Source: Bradyrhizobium sp. CCGB12 (GTDB lineage Bacteria; Pseudomonadota; Alphaproteobacteria; Rhizobiales; Xanthobacteraceae). From it: DNA of 64,000 bases. The notes beneath the pieces are model-generated. The model did no database searches. It saw only the letters and a list, made by a program, of their open reading frames with translations, and had not been told where the DNA came from. Positions 8,101-15,909 of the stretch are shown piece after piece (within the stretch, counting starts at the first letter, position 1; every line of letters begins with the position of its first letter). The DNA is taken from assembly GCF_024199845.1 (NCBI RefSeq), contig NZ_JANADO010000001.1, positions 4,712,001 through 4,776,000 on the forward strand, given 5' to 3'. A program made the translations under genes and the position numbers.

Positions 8101-8184
8101 GTCATTGCGAGGAGCCCTGCGACGAAGCAATTCAGAGTCCTTCCGCAGAGGCAGCCTGGATTGCTTCGCTGCGCTCGCAATGAC
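8101..8184. repeat. Palindromic intergenic repeat, family C
   Basis: Begins GTCATTGCGAGGAGC and ends GCGCTCGCAATGAC, forming a long stem with an internal GAAGCAAT..ATTGCTTC pair. A second copy lies at 54121-54198. It lies between the converging hxlR-type and efflux genes. Confidence 0.8.
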
Positions 8185-8202
8185 AGCGGCGGCGGTCATG
8201 CC

Positions 8203-9822
8203 TCAGTGCCCCCGCGCCGGCGCGCTCAGGTCGATCCGGCGGAGCACCGCCGCCGTGGGGATCATTAGCACCGCGACGATCGCGAGGGTCCAGAACACGT
8301 CGATATAGGCGAGGAGATCGACCTGCTGCTGCAAGGTTTTGCCGACCCAGGCAACCGCCTGCGCGGCGGCATCGCTTGCGTTCGAACCCTGCGCCTGGAA
8401 GTAGCGCGTCATCGCGTCGATGGTCTGCTGGTAGCCGAGATCGGACGGCGCGGCGTGCTCGACCAGGCGGCTCTGGTGGAATTGCTGGCGCTGCGCCAGA
8501 ATGGTCTGCGCCAGCGCGACGCCCATGGAGCCGCCGATATTGCGGGCGACGTTGATCAGCGCCGAGGCCTGGTTGGTCTTGTCCGGGGGAATGCCGTCAT
8601 AGGAGGCGGTCGTCACCGGCAGGAACAGGAAGGGAAGACCGAGCGCGAGGAAGATTCGCGAGAGCGCCGCGTAGCCGTAGGTGATGTCGCCGGTCAGCCC
8701 GGTGAGATGCCACATCGAGAAGGCGACGATGGCGGCCCCACACATGATGAGATATTTGGGCTGCACCGTGCTGACGAGGCGGCCGACCACCGGCATCAGC
8801 ACCAACGTCGCGACTCCGCCCGGCGACAGCGCAAGGCCGGCCAGCGTGGCCGTGTAATTCAGCTCGGTCTGGAGCAGTTGCGGCAAGATCTGCGTCGTCG
8901 AGATCAGCACCGCGCCGGTGCCGAGCATGACCAGGAAGCAGGCCGCGAACTGACGCCGGCCAAGCAGGCGAAGGTCGACGATGGGCTCCTCCCGCGTCAG
9001 CTCCCACGGAATCAGCGCCAGCAGCGAGACGGCCGCGAGCACCGCGAAGAACACGATCACGTTCGAGCCGAACCAGTCATTGCGCTGGCCTTCGTCGAGC
9101 ACGTATTCTAGCGAGCCGAGCCCGATCGCAACGAGCGCGAAACCGATGTAGTCGACGCGCAGGCCCTTGCGCAGCAGCTTCTCCCTCTCCTCTTCCGCGC
9201 CCGACGGCTCCTTGACCAGCGATCCCACCAGGACCAACGACAGCAATCCCATGGGAACGTTGATCAGAAACACCCAATGCCAGCTGTAGGTGTCGGTGAT
9301 CCAGCCGCCAAGCGTCGGGCCGATCACGGGCGCGACCACGACGGCCACGCCGTAGACGGCAAAGGCCTGACCGCGCTTCTCCGGCGGAAAGGAGTCGGCC
9401 AAGATCGCCTGCTCGCTGGTGGCCATGCCGCCGCCGCCGAGCCCTTGCAGGATGCGGAACAGAACGAGCGACTCCAGATTCCAGGCGAACCCGCATAACA
9501 ACGAGGAGACCGTGAAGGTCGCGACGCACATCATGTAGAAGCGCTTGCGGCCGATCACGGTCGACAACCAACCCGAGATCGACAGCACGATGGCGTTGGC
9601 AACGAGATAGCTGGTGATGACGTAGGTGCTCTCGTCGATGCCGACCGCGAGCCCGCCGGCGATGTGGCGCAATGCGACGTTGGCGATGGTGGTGTCGAGC
9701 ACCTCCATGAAGGTGGCGATCGAAACCACGAAGGCGATCAGATAGGGATTGTGCCCGCCCGCCGCTGACCGTTCCGGCGACCAGCCCCCGGCGGAGGCGC
9801 CGCCTTGCGCGACGTCCGTCAT
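8203..9822 (-). CDS. emrB: MFS drug efflux permease, EmrB/QacA (DHA2) family
   Basis: A 539-residue inner-membrane transporter with about 14 predicted helices, the normal length for DHA2 exporters. Helix 1 carries the family signature FMEVLDTTIANVAL, motif A is GWLSTVIGRKRFYM, and motif C is GVAVVVAPVIGPTLGGWI. It exports drugs or lipophilic compounds by proton antiport and works with a periplasmic adaptor. The start ATG overlaps the stop of the upstream adaptor gene by 4 nt (ATGA), so translation is coupled and the two form an operon. No outer-membrane channel gene or local regulator is adjacent. Confidence 0.93.
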   Translation of the reverse strand: MTDVAQGGASAGGWSPERSAAGGHNPYLIAFVVSIATFMEVLDTTIANVALRHIAGGLAVGIDESTYVITSYLVANAIVLSISGWLSTVIGRKRFYMMCVATFTVSSLLCGFAWNLESLVLFRILQGLGGGGMATSEQAILADSFPPEKRGQAFAVYGVAVVVAPVIGPTLGGWITDTYSWHWVFLINVPMGLLSLVLVGSLVKEPSGAEEEREKLLRKGLRVDYIGFALVAIGLGSLEYVLDEGQRNDWFGSNVIVFFAVLAAVSLLALIPWELTREEPIVDLRLLGRRQFAACFLVMLGTGAVLISTTQILPQLLQTELNYTATLAGLALSPGGVATLVLMPVVGRLVSTVQPKYLIMCGAAIVAFSMWHLTGLTGDITYGYAALSRIFLALGLPFLFLPVTTASYDGIPPDKTNQASALINVARNIGGSMGVALAQTILAQRQQFHQSRLVEHAAPSDLGYQQTIDAMTRYFQAQGSNASDAAAQAVAWVGKTLQQQVDLLAYIDVFWTLAIVAVLMIPTAAVLRRIDLSAPARGH

Positions 9823-10973
9823 CGCACCCTTGTCCAGGGCACGACCGACATGCCGGGACCAACCGGCAGATCCGGCGGCCAGCTGTCGACCACGATCTTC
9901 ACCGGCACACGCTGCACCACCTTGACGTAGTTGCCGGTGGCATTCTCCGCCGGCAGCAGGCTGAACGCGGTGCCCGAGCCCGGCTGAACGGAATCGACGT
10001 GGCCGGTCAGCTTGCGGCCGGGATAGGCATCGATGCGGATCTCGACCGGCTGGCCCGGACGCATGTCGTTGAGCTGGGTTTCCTTGTAGTTGGCGACGAT
10101 CCAAGCCTCGTCGGGCACGAACATCATCAGGCTCTGACCGGCCGTGACGAATGTGCCCTTGGCACCTGAGAGCTTGACGACACGACCGGACTGCGCCGCA
10201 ACGATGCTGGTATATTGCAGGTTCAGCTTGGCCTGATCCAGTTGCGCCTGCGATTGCTCGAGCTGCGCCTTGGCGCCTTCGAGCTGTGCTTGCAGCGATT
10301 TGATGCCGAGTTGGGCTGCCGTGACCGCGGTCCTCGCGCGCTCCGTGTTGGCCTGCTGCGCCTGAAGATCGGAACGGGTCTGCTGCTGGCGCTGCACGGT
10401 GCCGGCGCCCTTCTCGACCAGATCCTGCGCCCGCGCAAATTCTTCCCGTGAGAACTGAAGCTGCGCTTGCGCCTGCTCGAGCTGGGCCTGGGCCTGCTTG
10501 ATCTGCTCTTCCTGCGAAACGATCTGCGCCTCGACGTTGTCGATGTTCGCCTTGGAGACCGCGACCTGCGCGTTGGCCTGGTCGACCGCGATCCGGTAGT
10601 CGCGCTCGTCGATCTCAGCAAGAAGGTCGCCGGCATTGACGTGCTGGTTGTCCGTGACCGGGATATCGGTCACATAGCCGCCGACCTTCGAGGCGACCGA
10701 ATAGCTGCGCGCCGCGACGAACGCATCGTCGGTCGATTCATAGTGACGCACCTCGAGCCAATAAAGCAGACCGCCGACGAGCGCGGCGATCAGCACAATG
10801 GCGCCGACGGTCGCGAGCAGCCAATGCTCGCGAAGCCGGTTGCGCAGCGACGGCGCCGGCTTGTCCGACTGATCTTTGACGTCGCGGGCCTGATCGGGAT
10901 TCGTTCTCGGAGCTTCCTTCGCCCTCTGCGGCTGCTCCGCGGACGGCCCACGCTCCCGGGTTTGAGCATCCAC
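9819..10973 (-). CDS. emrA: EmrA/HlyD-family membrane fusion protein
   Basis: A 384-residue periplasmic adaptor. A cytoplasmic basic N-terminus is followed by one transmembrane helix (about residues 50-70, LLATVGAIVLIAALVGGLLY). A lipoyl/barrel-sandwich half comes next (VGGYVTDIPVTDNQHVNAGD), then a long alpha-hairpin coiled coil rich in Gln and Ala (about residues 130-260, several A-Q-A-Q-L-E-Q heptads), and the second lipoyl half plus beta-barrel. It links the EmrB permease to an outer-membrane channel. First gene of the pair. Confidence 0.93.
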   Translation of the reverse strand: MDAQTRERGPSAEQPQRAKEAPRTNPDQARDVKDQSDKPAPSLRNRLREHWLLATVGAIVLIAALVGGLLYWLEVRHYESTDDAFVAARSYSVASKVGGYVTDIPVTDNQHVNAGDLLAEIDERDYRIAVDQANAQVAVSKANIDNVEAQIVSQEEQIKQAQAQLEQAQAQLQFSREEFARAQDLVEKGAGTVQRQQQTRSDLQAQQANTERARTAVTAAQLGIKSLQAQLEGAKAQLEQSQAQLDQAKLNLQYTSIVAAQSGRVVKLSGAKGTFVTAGQSLMMFVPDEAWIVANYKETQLNDMRPGQPVEIRIDAYPGRKLTGHVDSVQPGSGTAFSLLPAENATGNYVKVVQRVPVKIVVDSWPPDLPVGPGMSVVPWTRVR

Positions 10974-11163
10974 GGTGAAAACCTTTTCTCGGAACTACCG
11001 ACAGCAAGCGGCTCGAGCGAAACTCGCGCACCGGGAGCCAACCGCGGGGTGGAAGCATGGTTCCGACTCGCCGAAGCACCGGGTCATTCGTGAACGCGGC
11101 GCTCAAAAAAGAAGCGCGGCACCGCGCGCCGCGCTTCAATGGTCTACGGGAAAGTGCGCACCT

Positions 11164-11322
11164 TCAGTGCGTCTTGGTCTCGTGCCAATTTTCGAGATCG
11201 GGCTTGGCCTGGTCCGATCCCTGCTCTTTCTCCGGATTGCCCTTCCAGGGCTTGTCCGTCTGCCTGTGCGAGCCCCAGTCGTTCTGATCCCGGGGATCGT
11301 CGGTCGGCCGTTCCTTGCTCAT
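11164..11322 (-). CDS. Small hydrophilic stress-type protein
   Basis: A 52-residue, highly charged protein with no predicted structure (Asp, Lys, Glu, Gln, Trp rich; DDPRDQNDWGSHRQTDKPWK). The start is fixed by an AGGGAGA Shine-Dalgarno sequence 7 nt upstream. It lies 22 nt downstream of the PRC-barrel gene on the same strand and probably shares its transcript. The composition resembles small disordered proteins of the rhizobial general stress regulon. No domain recognised. Confidence 0.65.
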   Translation of the reverse strand: MSKERPTDDPRDQNDWGSHRQTDKPWKGNPEKEQGSDQAKPDLENWHETKTH

Positions 11323-11344
11323 CGGATCTCCCTTTTCGTAAGGC

Positions 11345-11719
11345 CTATGCGAAGGGAACACCATAATAGGAGTTGATGCCGCGAACCGTGGCATCATCAC
11401 CCCAGTTCCAATCGCTCCGATCGCCATATTTCGGCGCGCCTTCCAACTCCTTGGTGGTGATGCCCGTGACATAGCCGCCAAGCTCAGTGTCATATTTCAG
11501 CGATTGCCAGGGCAGCGGATAATGGTCGTTGCCGAGACCCAGAAAACCGCCAAAGCCGAGCACCGCGTACGACACCTTGCCGCTGATCTTGTCGATCATC
11601 ACGCGTTCGATCGAACCTATGCGGTTGCGATCGGCACCGTAGACAGATGTTCCCTCGACCTTGTCGCTGCCGATCAACCGGCCCATCTCGCTGCGATCCA
11701 GCTCACCTTGATTCAACAT
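11345..11719 (-). CDS. PRC-barrel domain protein
   Basis: A 124-residue protein with one PRC-barrel domain (about residues 12-85). The pattern is LIGSDKVEGTSVYGADRNRIGSIERVMIDKISGKVSYAVL in two pieces, followed by the typical aromatic LPWQSLKYD segment. Cytoplasmic PRC-barrel proteins of this type are common members of alphaproteobacterial stress regulons; the biochemical role is unknown. A GGAAC-N17-AGTT promoter candidate lies 33-58 nt upstream. Probably the first gene of a two-gene unit with the 52-residue protein. Confidence 0.88.
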   Translation of the reverse strand: MLNQGELDRSEMGRLIGSDKVEGTSVYGADRNRIGSIERVMIDKISGKVSYAVLGFGGFLGLGNDHYPLPWQSLKYDTELGGYVTGITTKELEGAPKYGDRSDWNWGDDATVRGINSYYGVPFA

Positions 11720-11751
11720 CTCGCGTCTCCACTCAGCCAGTATGTGGGACC

Positions 11752-11777
11752 AACTTGCACGCGGGGGCGATCGTTCC
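11752..11777 (-). promoter_or_regulatory. EcfG-type promoter candidate
   Basis: On the minus strand, GGAAC (11777-11773), a 17-nt spacer and AGTT (11755-11752). The alphaproteobacterial EcfG consensus is GGAAC-N16/17-CGTT. The predicted start gives a leader of about 25 nt before the PRC-barrel gene. Confidence 0.55.
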
Positions 11778-11811
11778 CGATGGCGCGGTGCGGCATCTCG
11801 CGGCCCCGAAA

Positions 11812-11836
11812 GGAACATCGCCGGAAACGCGCTGTT
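11812..11836 (+). promoter_or_regulatory. EcfG-type promoter candidate
   Basis: GGAAC-N16-TGTT pointing toward the gene at 11959. The leader would be about 115 nt, which is long and leaves room for a short reading frame (see findings). Confidence 0.4.
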
Positions 11837-11958
11837 CTTGATGTCTCACCATTTTCACTCGCCTTGATGAAGGGCGATCCGAAGCAGAGCGGGATGATCA
11901 AGGGAGCAGCGCGGCAGGTGTTCGAATTGATCCTGCCCGGAAAGCAATGAGGTGAACC

Positions 11959-12186
11959 ATGAGCGATTTCCGCGATATCCAGCACGGCGTCAACGACCCC
12001 GTCGACGGCGTCGACGTGAGATGGCAGTTCAACGACAACCGAACGCCGCATGAGCGGGCGCAGCGCCACGCCGACGTGCGCGCCAACGCGACCGCCATAT
12101 CGGCGGAGCCGTTTCTGCCCGAGCGGCTTCGACGCAAGCCGACCGATCCCATCAATCCGCGCACGGGACGCAATCCCACGGATTAG
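11959..12186 (+). CDS. Small hypothetical hydrophilic protein
   Basis: A 75-residue, charged protein without signal peptide or membrane segment (DIQHGVNDPVDGVDVRWQF at the N-terminus, proline-rich PERLRRKPTDPINPRTG at the C-terminus). It has a good GAGGTG Shine-Dalgarno sequence 5 nt before the ATG and normal codon usage for the genome, supporting a real gene. It lies between two genes behind GGAAC-type promoters, so a stress role is likely but unproven. Confidence 0.65.
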   Translation: MSDFRDIQHGVNDPVDGVDVRWQFNDNRTPHERAQRHADVRANATAISAEPFLPERLRRKPTDPINPRTGRNPTD

Positions 12187-12192
12187 TAGTTA

Positions 12193-12217
12193 GGAACCTC
12201 GGTCTTTGCGACGTGTT
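12193..12217 (+). promoter_or_regulatory. EcfG-type promoter candidate
   Basis: GGAAC-N16-TGTT upstream of the DUF4142 gene at 12272, with an expected leader of about 48 nt. One mismatch from the -10 consensus CGTT. Confidence 0.55.
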
Positions 12218-12271
12218 GATCGGCGCAACGTGGCGGCGAGTGGCCGCGCGACCAGTTGGAGGGACCGGACC

Positions 12272-12823
12272 ATGAAACGTACCATCGTCGCCATTGCTTG
12301 CGTGCTTCTCGCAGGCCCCGCATTGGCCCAATCGCTGGGCGAGAAGACCGGCGTCAATTCGGCGCTCGGCGTCGCGCCAACCACCGCCGACTTCGTCAAG
12401 GAGGTGGCGATCAGCGACATGTTCGAGATCGAATCGAGCAAGCTCGCTGAGCAGAAGGGCAACGCGCAGGAGAAATCCTTCGCGCAACAGATGGTCACCG
12501 ATCACACCAAGACCAGCAGCGAGCTGAAGGGATTGGTCGGCAATGGCAAGGTCCAGGCAACGCTGCCGACGGCGCTCGACAGCTCGCACCAAAGCAAGCT
12601 CGACAAGCTCAAGAGCGCGACCGGCAAGGACTTCAGCTCGGACTACAATTCCTACCAGGTCAGCGCTCATGAAGACGCCGTCTCCCTGTTCGACCGCTAC
12701 GCCAAGGGCGGCGACAATGCGGCGCTGAAGGATTGGGCCGGCAAGACGCTGCCGGCGCTGAAGCACCATCTCGACATGGCCAAGGAGCTCGGCAAGGCGC
12801 CGAGCGTCGGTCAGTCCAAATAG
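12272..12823 (+). CDS. DUF4142 periplasmic protein
   Basis: A 183-residue protein with a signal peptide (KRTIVAIACVLLAGPALA, cleaved near residue 19) and a DUF4142 four-helix domain. The domain pattern is FVKEVAISDMFEIESSKLA, then FAQQMVTDHTKTSSEL and a helix pair ending LPALKHHLDMAK. DUF4142 is a ferritin-like-fold family found in the periplasm, function unknown. The start was chosen by the GGAGGG Shine-Dalgarno sequence and the signal peptide, not the upstream in-frame ATG. A paralogue lies at 17121. A GGAAC-type promoter precedes it. Confidence 0.9.
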   Translation: MKRTIVAIACVLLAGPALAQSLGEKTGVNSALGVAPTTADFVKEVAISDMFEIESSKLAEQKGNAQEKSFAQQMVTDHTKTSSELKGLVGNGKVQATLPTALDSSHQSKLDKLKSATGKDFSSDYNSYQVSAHEDAVSLFDRYAKGGDNAALKDWAGKTLPALKHHLDMAKELGKAPSVGQSK

Positions 12824-12837
12824 GTCTTCTAGACCGG

Positions 12838-12860
12838 GGACGCCGACCTCGCCGGCGTCC
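12838..12860 (+). terminator. Hairpin after the DUF4142 gene
   Basis: GGACGCCG..CGGCGTCC, an 8-bp stem with a 7-nt loop, 15 nt after the stop codon, followed by TCCTCGCCTT. The T-run is weak, so it is a possible terminator only. Confidence 0.5.
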
Positions 12861-13032
12861 TCCTCGCCTTGGCAACGATGCCTTTCTCCGCACGTTGAGA
12901 TCGCAGGCTCGCGGAGATCCTACTGGCACAGCCAGACAAGACCTCGATATCCACCGGCACGTCGTCCGGGCCGCGAGCGCAACGCGCGCGGCGGCTTCGC
13001 TGGCATCCTCAACCGCGAAAGGAGATACGTCC

Positions 13033-13923
13033 ATGGCCGAGCACGACCTGATCAATCCCGTCAGCCGCTATCCGAAGCCTCCGTTCAAGAAGCAGTCGCA
13101 GCCATGGCCGGGTCTTGCCGGCAAGATGGAGCCGCGGCCGGATCACGGCGAGACCAGCTACAAGGGCTCCGGCCGGCTCGCTGGCCGCAAGGCGTTGATC
13201 ACCGGGGGCGATTCCGGCATGGGCCGCGCCGCCGCGATCGCCTATGCGCGCGAAGGCGCCGATGTCGCCATCAACTATCTGCCGGCGGAAGAGACCGATG
13301 CGCAGGAGGTGATCGCACTGATTAAAAAGGAAGGACGCACCGGACTTGCGATCCCCGGCGACCTCAACGACGAAGCCTTTTGCAAGCAGCTGGTCGAGCG
13401 GGCCGCGCAAGGCCTCGGCGGCCTCGACATCATCGTCAACAACGCAGCGCGGCAGCAGGCGCGCGCCTCCATCCTCGAGGTCTCGTCGGAGGACTTCGAC
13501 GCGACCATGAAGACGAACGTCTACGCACCGTTCTGGATCATCAAGGCGGCACTGCCGCATCTCAAGCCTGGCTCCTGCATCATCGGCACGACCTCGGAGC
13601 AGGCTTACGACCCCTCGCCCGATCTCTACGACTACGCGCAGACCAAGGCAGCGACGATGAACTATGTGAAGTCGCTGGCGAAGCAGCTCGCCTCCAAAGG
13701 CATCCGCGTCAATGGAGTCGCGCCCGGGCCGATCTGGACGCCGCTCCAGGTCTCCGGCGGCGCCACGATGGAGAAGCTGGAAAAGTTTGGCAGCATGACG
13801 CCGCTCGGGCGTCCCGGCCAGCCAGTCGAGCTCGCTTCGATCTACGTGCAGCTTGCCGCAGCTGATGCCAGCTACGCGACCGGGCAGGTTTATGGCTCCG
13901 CCGGAGGATCCGGACAGCCATAG
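13033..13923 (+). CDS. SDR oxidoreductase (YhxC/YdaD general-stress type)
   Basis: A 296-residue short-chain dehydrogenase of the long N-terminal-extension group found in Bacillus YhxC/YdaD/YghA-type stress proteins. The first about 45 residues (PPFKKQSQPWPGL) are typical of that group. The Rossmann motif is TGGDSGMGRAAAIAYAREGA, NNAAR replaces NNAG, and the catalytic Ser and YDYAQTK (Tyr and Lys) are intact. The C-terminus has the GQVYGSAGG motif. It probably reduces an aldehyde or ketone using NADP(H). The start follows a GGAGA Shine-Dalgarno sequence. It lies among general-stress-type genes. Confidence 0.92.
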   Translation: MAEHDLINPVSRYPKPPFKKQSQPWPGLAGKMEPRPDHGETSYKGSGRLAGRKALITGGDSGMGRAAAIAYAREGADVAINYLPAEETDAQEVIALIKKEGRTGLAIPGDLNDEAFCKQLVERAAQGLGGLDIIVNNAARQQARASILEVSSEDFDATMKTNVYAPFWIIKAALPHLKPGSCIIGTTSEQAYDPSPDLYDYAQTKAATMNYVKSLAKQLASKGIRVNGVAPGPIWTPLQVSGGATMEKLEKFGSMTPLGRPGQPVELASIYVQLAAADASYATGQVYGSAGGSGQP

Positions 13924-13930
13924 TCGCGGC

Positions 13931-13953
13931 GCCGCGGGCTGATACCCCGCGGC
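13931..13953 (+). terminator. Hairpin after the SDR gene
   Basis: GCCGCGGG-CTGATAC-CCCGCGGC is a perfect 8-bp stem starting 7 nt after the SDR stop. There is no T-run, so it may be a processing or Rho-dependent end. Confidence 0.5.
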
Positions 13954-14025
13954 TAGAACTCAGGAACCTTCGCTGTCTGCGAGCTTTTACAAAACTGTCA
14001 TGGAGGAAATGTCGCCGGCAGACCG

Positions 14026-14601
14026 ATGGCACTCGTAACCGTCAAACCCACCCGGATCGATACGGCGATCGCGAACGAGATCGCAGACAACACCAACTCG
14101 GGCCTTGAGCACGCCGCCCAGGCCTTGACCTGGGGTGCCGATGAGCACGTGCTCGTCGCACTCGCCGCGGCGGGATGGCTCTACACCCGGATGCGGCGAC
14201 CGCAGAGGCGTCGCATCGCCGATCACGTCCTGATGGTATCGCTGGCGACGGCCGTGCTGCCGCATGTTCTGAAATCCCTGTTCGATCAGACGAGGCCGGA
14301 CCGGCTGACGATGAGCGGCCACCGGCACGGTATTCCCTATTCGGGGCGCCCCCGCGATGCGTTTCCCTCAGGCCACGCCGTGCACATGGGCGCCCTCGCC
14401 TCGGCCGCCGACCTGCTGCCCCCGGCCTCGCGCCGTTTGGCGCGCTCGCTTGCCGTGACGTTATCGTTGACGCGCGTGGCGCTGCTCGCGCATTGGGCCA
14501 GCGACGTGGTGGCGGGCTTCACCCTTGGCGTCATCGTCGAGCGACTTTTCAGGCCGTTCACACTGGCAAGGTCGCGGCAGCAGCGGCGGGTACGGCGATG
14601 A
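14026..14601 (+). CDS. PAP2-family lipid phosphatase-like membrane protein
   Basis: A 191-residue membrane protein with the three PAP2 phosphatase motifs: KSLFDQTRP (K-x6-RP), PSGHA, and TRVALLAHWASD (R-x5-H-x3-D). These enzymes remove phosphate from membrane lipids such as phosphatidic acid or undecaprenyl pyrophosphate, with the active site near the membrane face. It is the first gene of a compact three-gene unit: its stop overlaps the next start by 4 nt. Confidence 0.9.
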   Translation: MALVTVKPTRIDTAIANEIADNTNSGLEHAAQALTWGADEHVLVALAAAGWLYTRMRRPQRRRIADHVLMVSLATAVLPHVLKSLFDQTRPDRLTMSGHRHGIPYSGRPRDAFPSGHAVHMGALASAADLLPPASRRLARSLAVTLSLTRVALLAHWASDVVAGFTLGVIVERLFRPFTLARSRQQRRVRR

Positions 14602-14945
14602 CGGAGTATCTCGTGCGATTCGTCGCTGGCGGCCTGATCGTCTCCTTGTTCGCGATCGTCGGCGACATGCTGAAGCCCAAGAGCTTTGGCGGGCTCCTCG
14701 GTGCCGCGCCGTCGGTCGCTCTCGCTACGCTTGGCATCGCGGTCGCTCAGCACGGCCCGCACTATGCCGCGGCCGAGAGCTGGACCATGATCTACGGCGC
14801 GGTCGCCCTCGCGTGCTACAGCGTCGCCGTCTGCCATCTCCTGATGAGATTTCGTCTCGGGGCGCTGCCGGCTACCATCCTTGCGTTTATCGTATGGCTT
14901 GCGGTCGCCTTCGGCCTGCTCGCGGGCTTCGGAGGCGCTGCCTGA
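14598..14945 (+). CDS. DUF3147-family membrane protein
   Basis: A 115-residue protein with four predicted helices and almost no loops. The N-terminus EYLVRFVAGGLIVSLFAIVG and the segment KPKSFGGLLGAAPSVAL are typical of DUF3147. The ATG overlaps the PAP2 stop (ATGA), and its own stop overlaps the next start (TGATG), so the three genes are translationally coupled. Function unknown; a paralogue follows directly. Confidence 0.82.
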   Translation: MTEYLVRFVAGGLIVSLFAIVGDMLKPKSFGGLLGAAPSVALATLGIAVAQHGPHYAAAESWTMIYGAVALACYSVAVCHLLMRFRLGALPATILAFIVWLAVAFGLLAGFGGAA

Positions 14946-15430
14946 TGCTAGTCAAGCTGTCATCATCCGCGCTCCAGCAGACGCATTGGCACGAATACGC
15001 CGTGCGCTTCGTGCTTGGCGGCCTGGCGACGGTCGCGACAGGCCTCATCGCCAGCCATTTCGGCGTCGCGATCGGAGGGCTCTTTCTCGCGCTTCCCGCC
15101 ATCTTCTGCGCCAGCGCGACGCTGATCGAAAGCCATGAACGCCGCACGAAGGAAAAGGCCGGCCTCAGCGGACGAAGACGCGGGCAGCAGGCCGCAGCGT
15201 TGGACGCAGCGGGCGCCAGTCTCGGAAGTATCGGCCTCGCAGCATTCGCGGCGACCTTCTACGTCGTGGTATCGGCAAGCATCATCGGGGCATTCGGCGC
15301 CGCCATCCTGGCCTGGGCCCTGGTGTCCGTGTCCGCATGGTGGGTGAGGCGGAAGCTTCGCATCACCTCGGGCCGCGCGCAGGCCGAACGCGGGGCGCGA
15401 TCAGCGAGGGGCTGGAGCTTCTTGCCGTAG
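14945..15430 (+). CDS. DUF3147-like membrane protein, extended paralogue
   Basis: A 161-residue membrane protein related to its neighbour: EYAVRFVLGGLATVATGLIA and GVAIGGLFLALPAIF mirror the preceding DUF3147 protein. After two helices comes a charged cytoplasmic loop (HERRTKEKAGLSGRRRGQQ), then two more helices and a basic tail. It starts one base inside the previous stop. The two paralogues may form a heteromer (inference). Its 3' end overlaps the convergent small gene at 15401 by 30 nt. Confidence 0.78.
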   Translation: MLVKLSSSALQQTHWHEYAVRFVLGGLATVATGLIASHFGVAIGGLFLALPAIFCASATLIESHERRTKEKAGLSGRRRGQQAAALDAAGASLGSIGLAAFAATFYVVVSASIIGAFGAAILAWALVSVSAWWVRRKLRITSGRAQAERGARSARGWSFLP

Positions 15431-15595
15431 CATCAGGAAATCGTACATCTCGGCGGCAGTCTGAAGCTGGTCGAGGCGCGCAACAACGGAATCGCGTTGC
15501 TGCCCGTCTGGAAGCCCCGCGATCTCGTGCTCGAGCCGCTGCCTCTGGGCGTCGAGGCGTTGCTCAAATGTGTGTGGCTCAGAGCGTCTTCGCAT
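15401..15595 (-). CDS. Small conserved helical protein
   Basis: A 64-residue charged protein beginning MRRRSEPHTFEQRLDAQRQR, with one long amphipathic helix region (QRLEHEIAGLPDGQQRDSVVARLDQLQTAAEMYDFL). The N-terminus matches a short protein type I recall as widespread in Bradyrhizobium genomes (memory, not searched). Function unknown. Its start lies 17 nt inside the end of another short gene (15579-15737), so the two are probably translated together; its end overlaps the convergent DUF3147-like gene. Confidence 0.72.
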   Translation of the reverse strand: MRRRSEPHTFEQRLDAQRQRLEHEIAGLPDGQQRDSVVARLDQLQTAAEMYDFLMLRQEAPAPR

Positions 15596-15737
15596 CGTCC
15601 GTCCTCGGTGGTTGCAGGCCCGGGCTGTTCACCCAGCGCTCGACTTCCTCGATGACCTTCTGATGGCTCGGACGCACAGGCCTCGGTGCACCTGCCTCCT
15701 CGGAAAGCTTGCGGGGTAACCTGACTTCATCCGTCAC
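15579..15737 (-). CDS. Short GTG-start protein upstream of and overlapping the MRRRSEP gene
   Basis: A 52-residue reading frame starting with GTG, preceded by a strong AGGGAGAGAGG Shine-Dalgarno sequence. The product ends WVNSPGLQPPRTDDAKTL. From memory, the W-x-x-SPGLQPP segment resembles the usual C-terminus of relatives of the neighbouring MRRRSEP protein, suggesting the two frames derive from one gene family. The C-terminal codons overlap the start of the next gene by 17 nt in another frame. Function unknown. Confidence 0.55.
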   Translation of the reverse strand: MTDEVRLPRKLSEEAGAPRPVRPSHQKVIEEVERWVNSPGLQPPRTDDAKTL

Positions 15738-15868
15738 GGCCTCTCTCCCTTTACAGGGAAATGCGGGAGCGTGCGACTAGTTCAATAATAACTTGTTGAT
15801 TTTGCTTGGTATTTTTACTCACTTGGGGATTTTTCCGACTCTTGTGGAACTCCGGTCAATGTCGTACA

Positions 15869-15885
15869 TTGAGTAAACTACTCAA
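15869..15885. promoter_or_regulatory. Perfect palindrome, probable RHH autoregulatory operator
   Basis: TTGAGTA-AAC-TACTCAA, a 7-bp perfect dyad, lies 25 nt before the ATG of the ribbon-helix-helix gene. A further CTCAA half-site follows immediately (15890-15894) and an ACTCA lies upstream, inside an unusually AT-rich 150-nt promoter region. Clustered half-sites are typical of RHH dimers binding cooperatively. Confidence 0.6.
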
Positions 15886-15909
15886 CTTGCTCAATTTGCG
15901 TGATTGACC

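Noticed and set aside
13963..13987. GGAAC-N16-CTTT before the PAP2 gene
   Set aside because: The -10 match is poor (CTTT or TTTT); not listed as a promoter.
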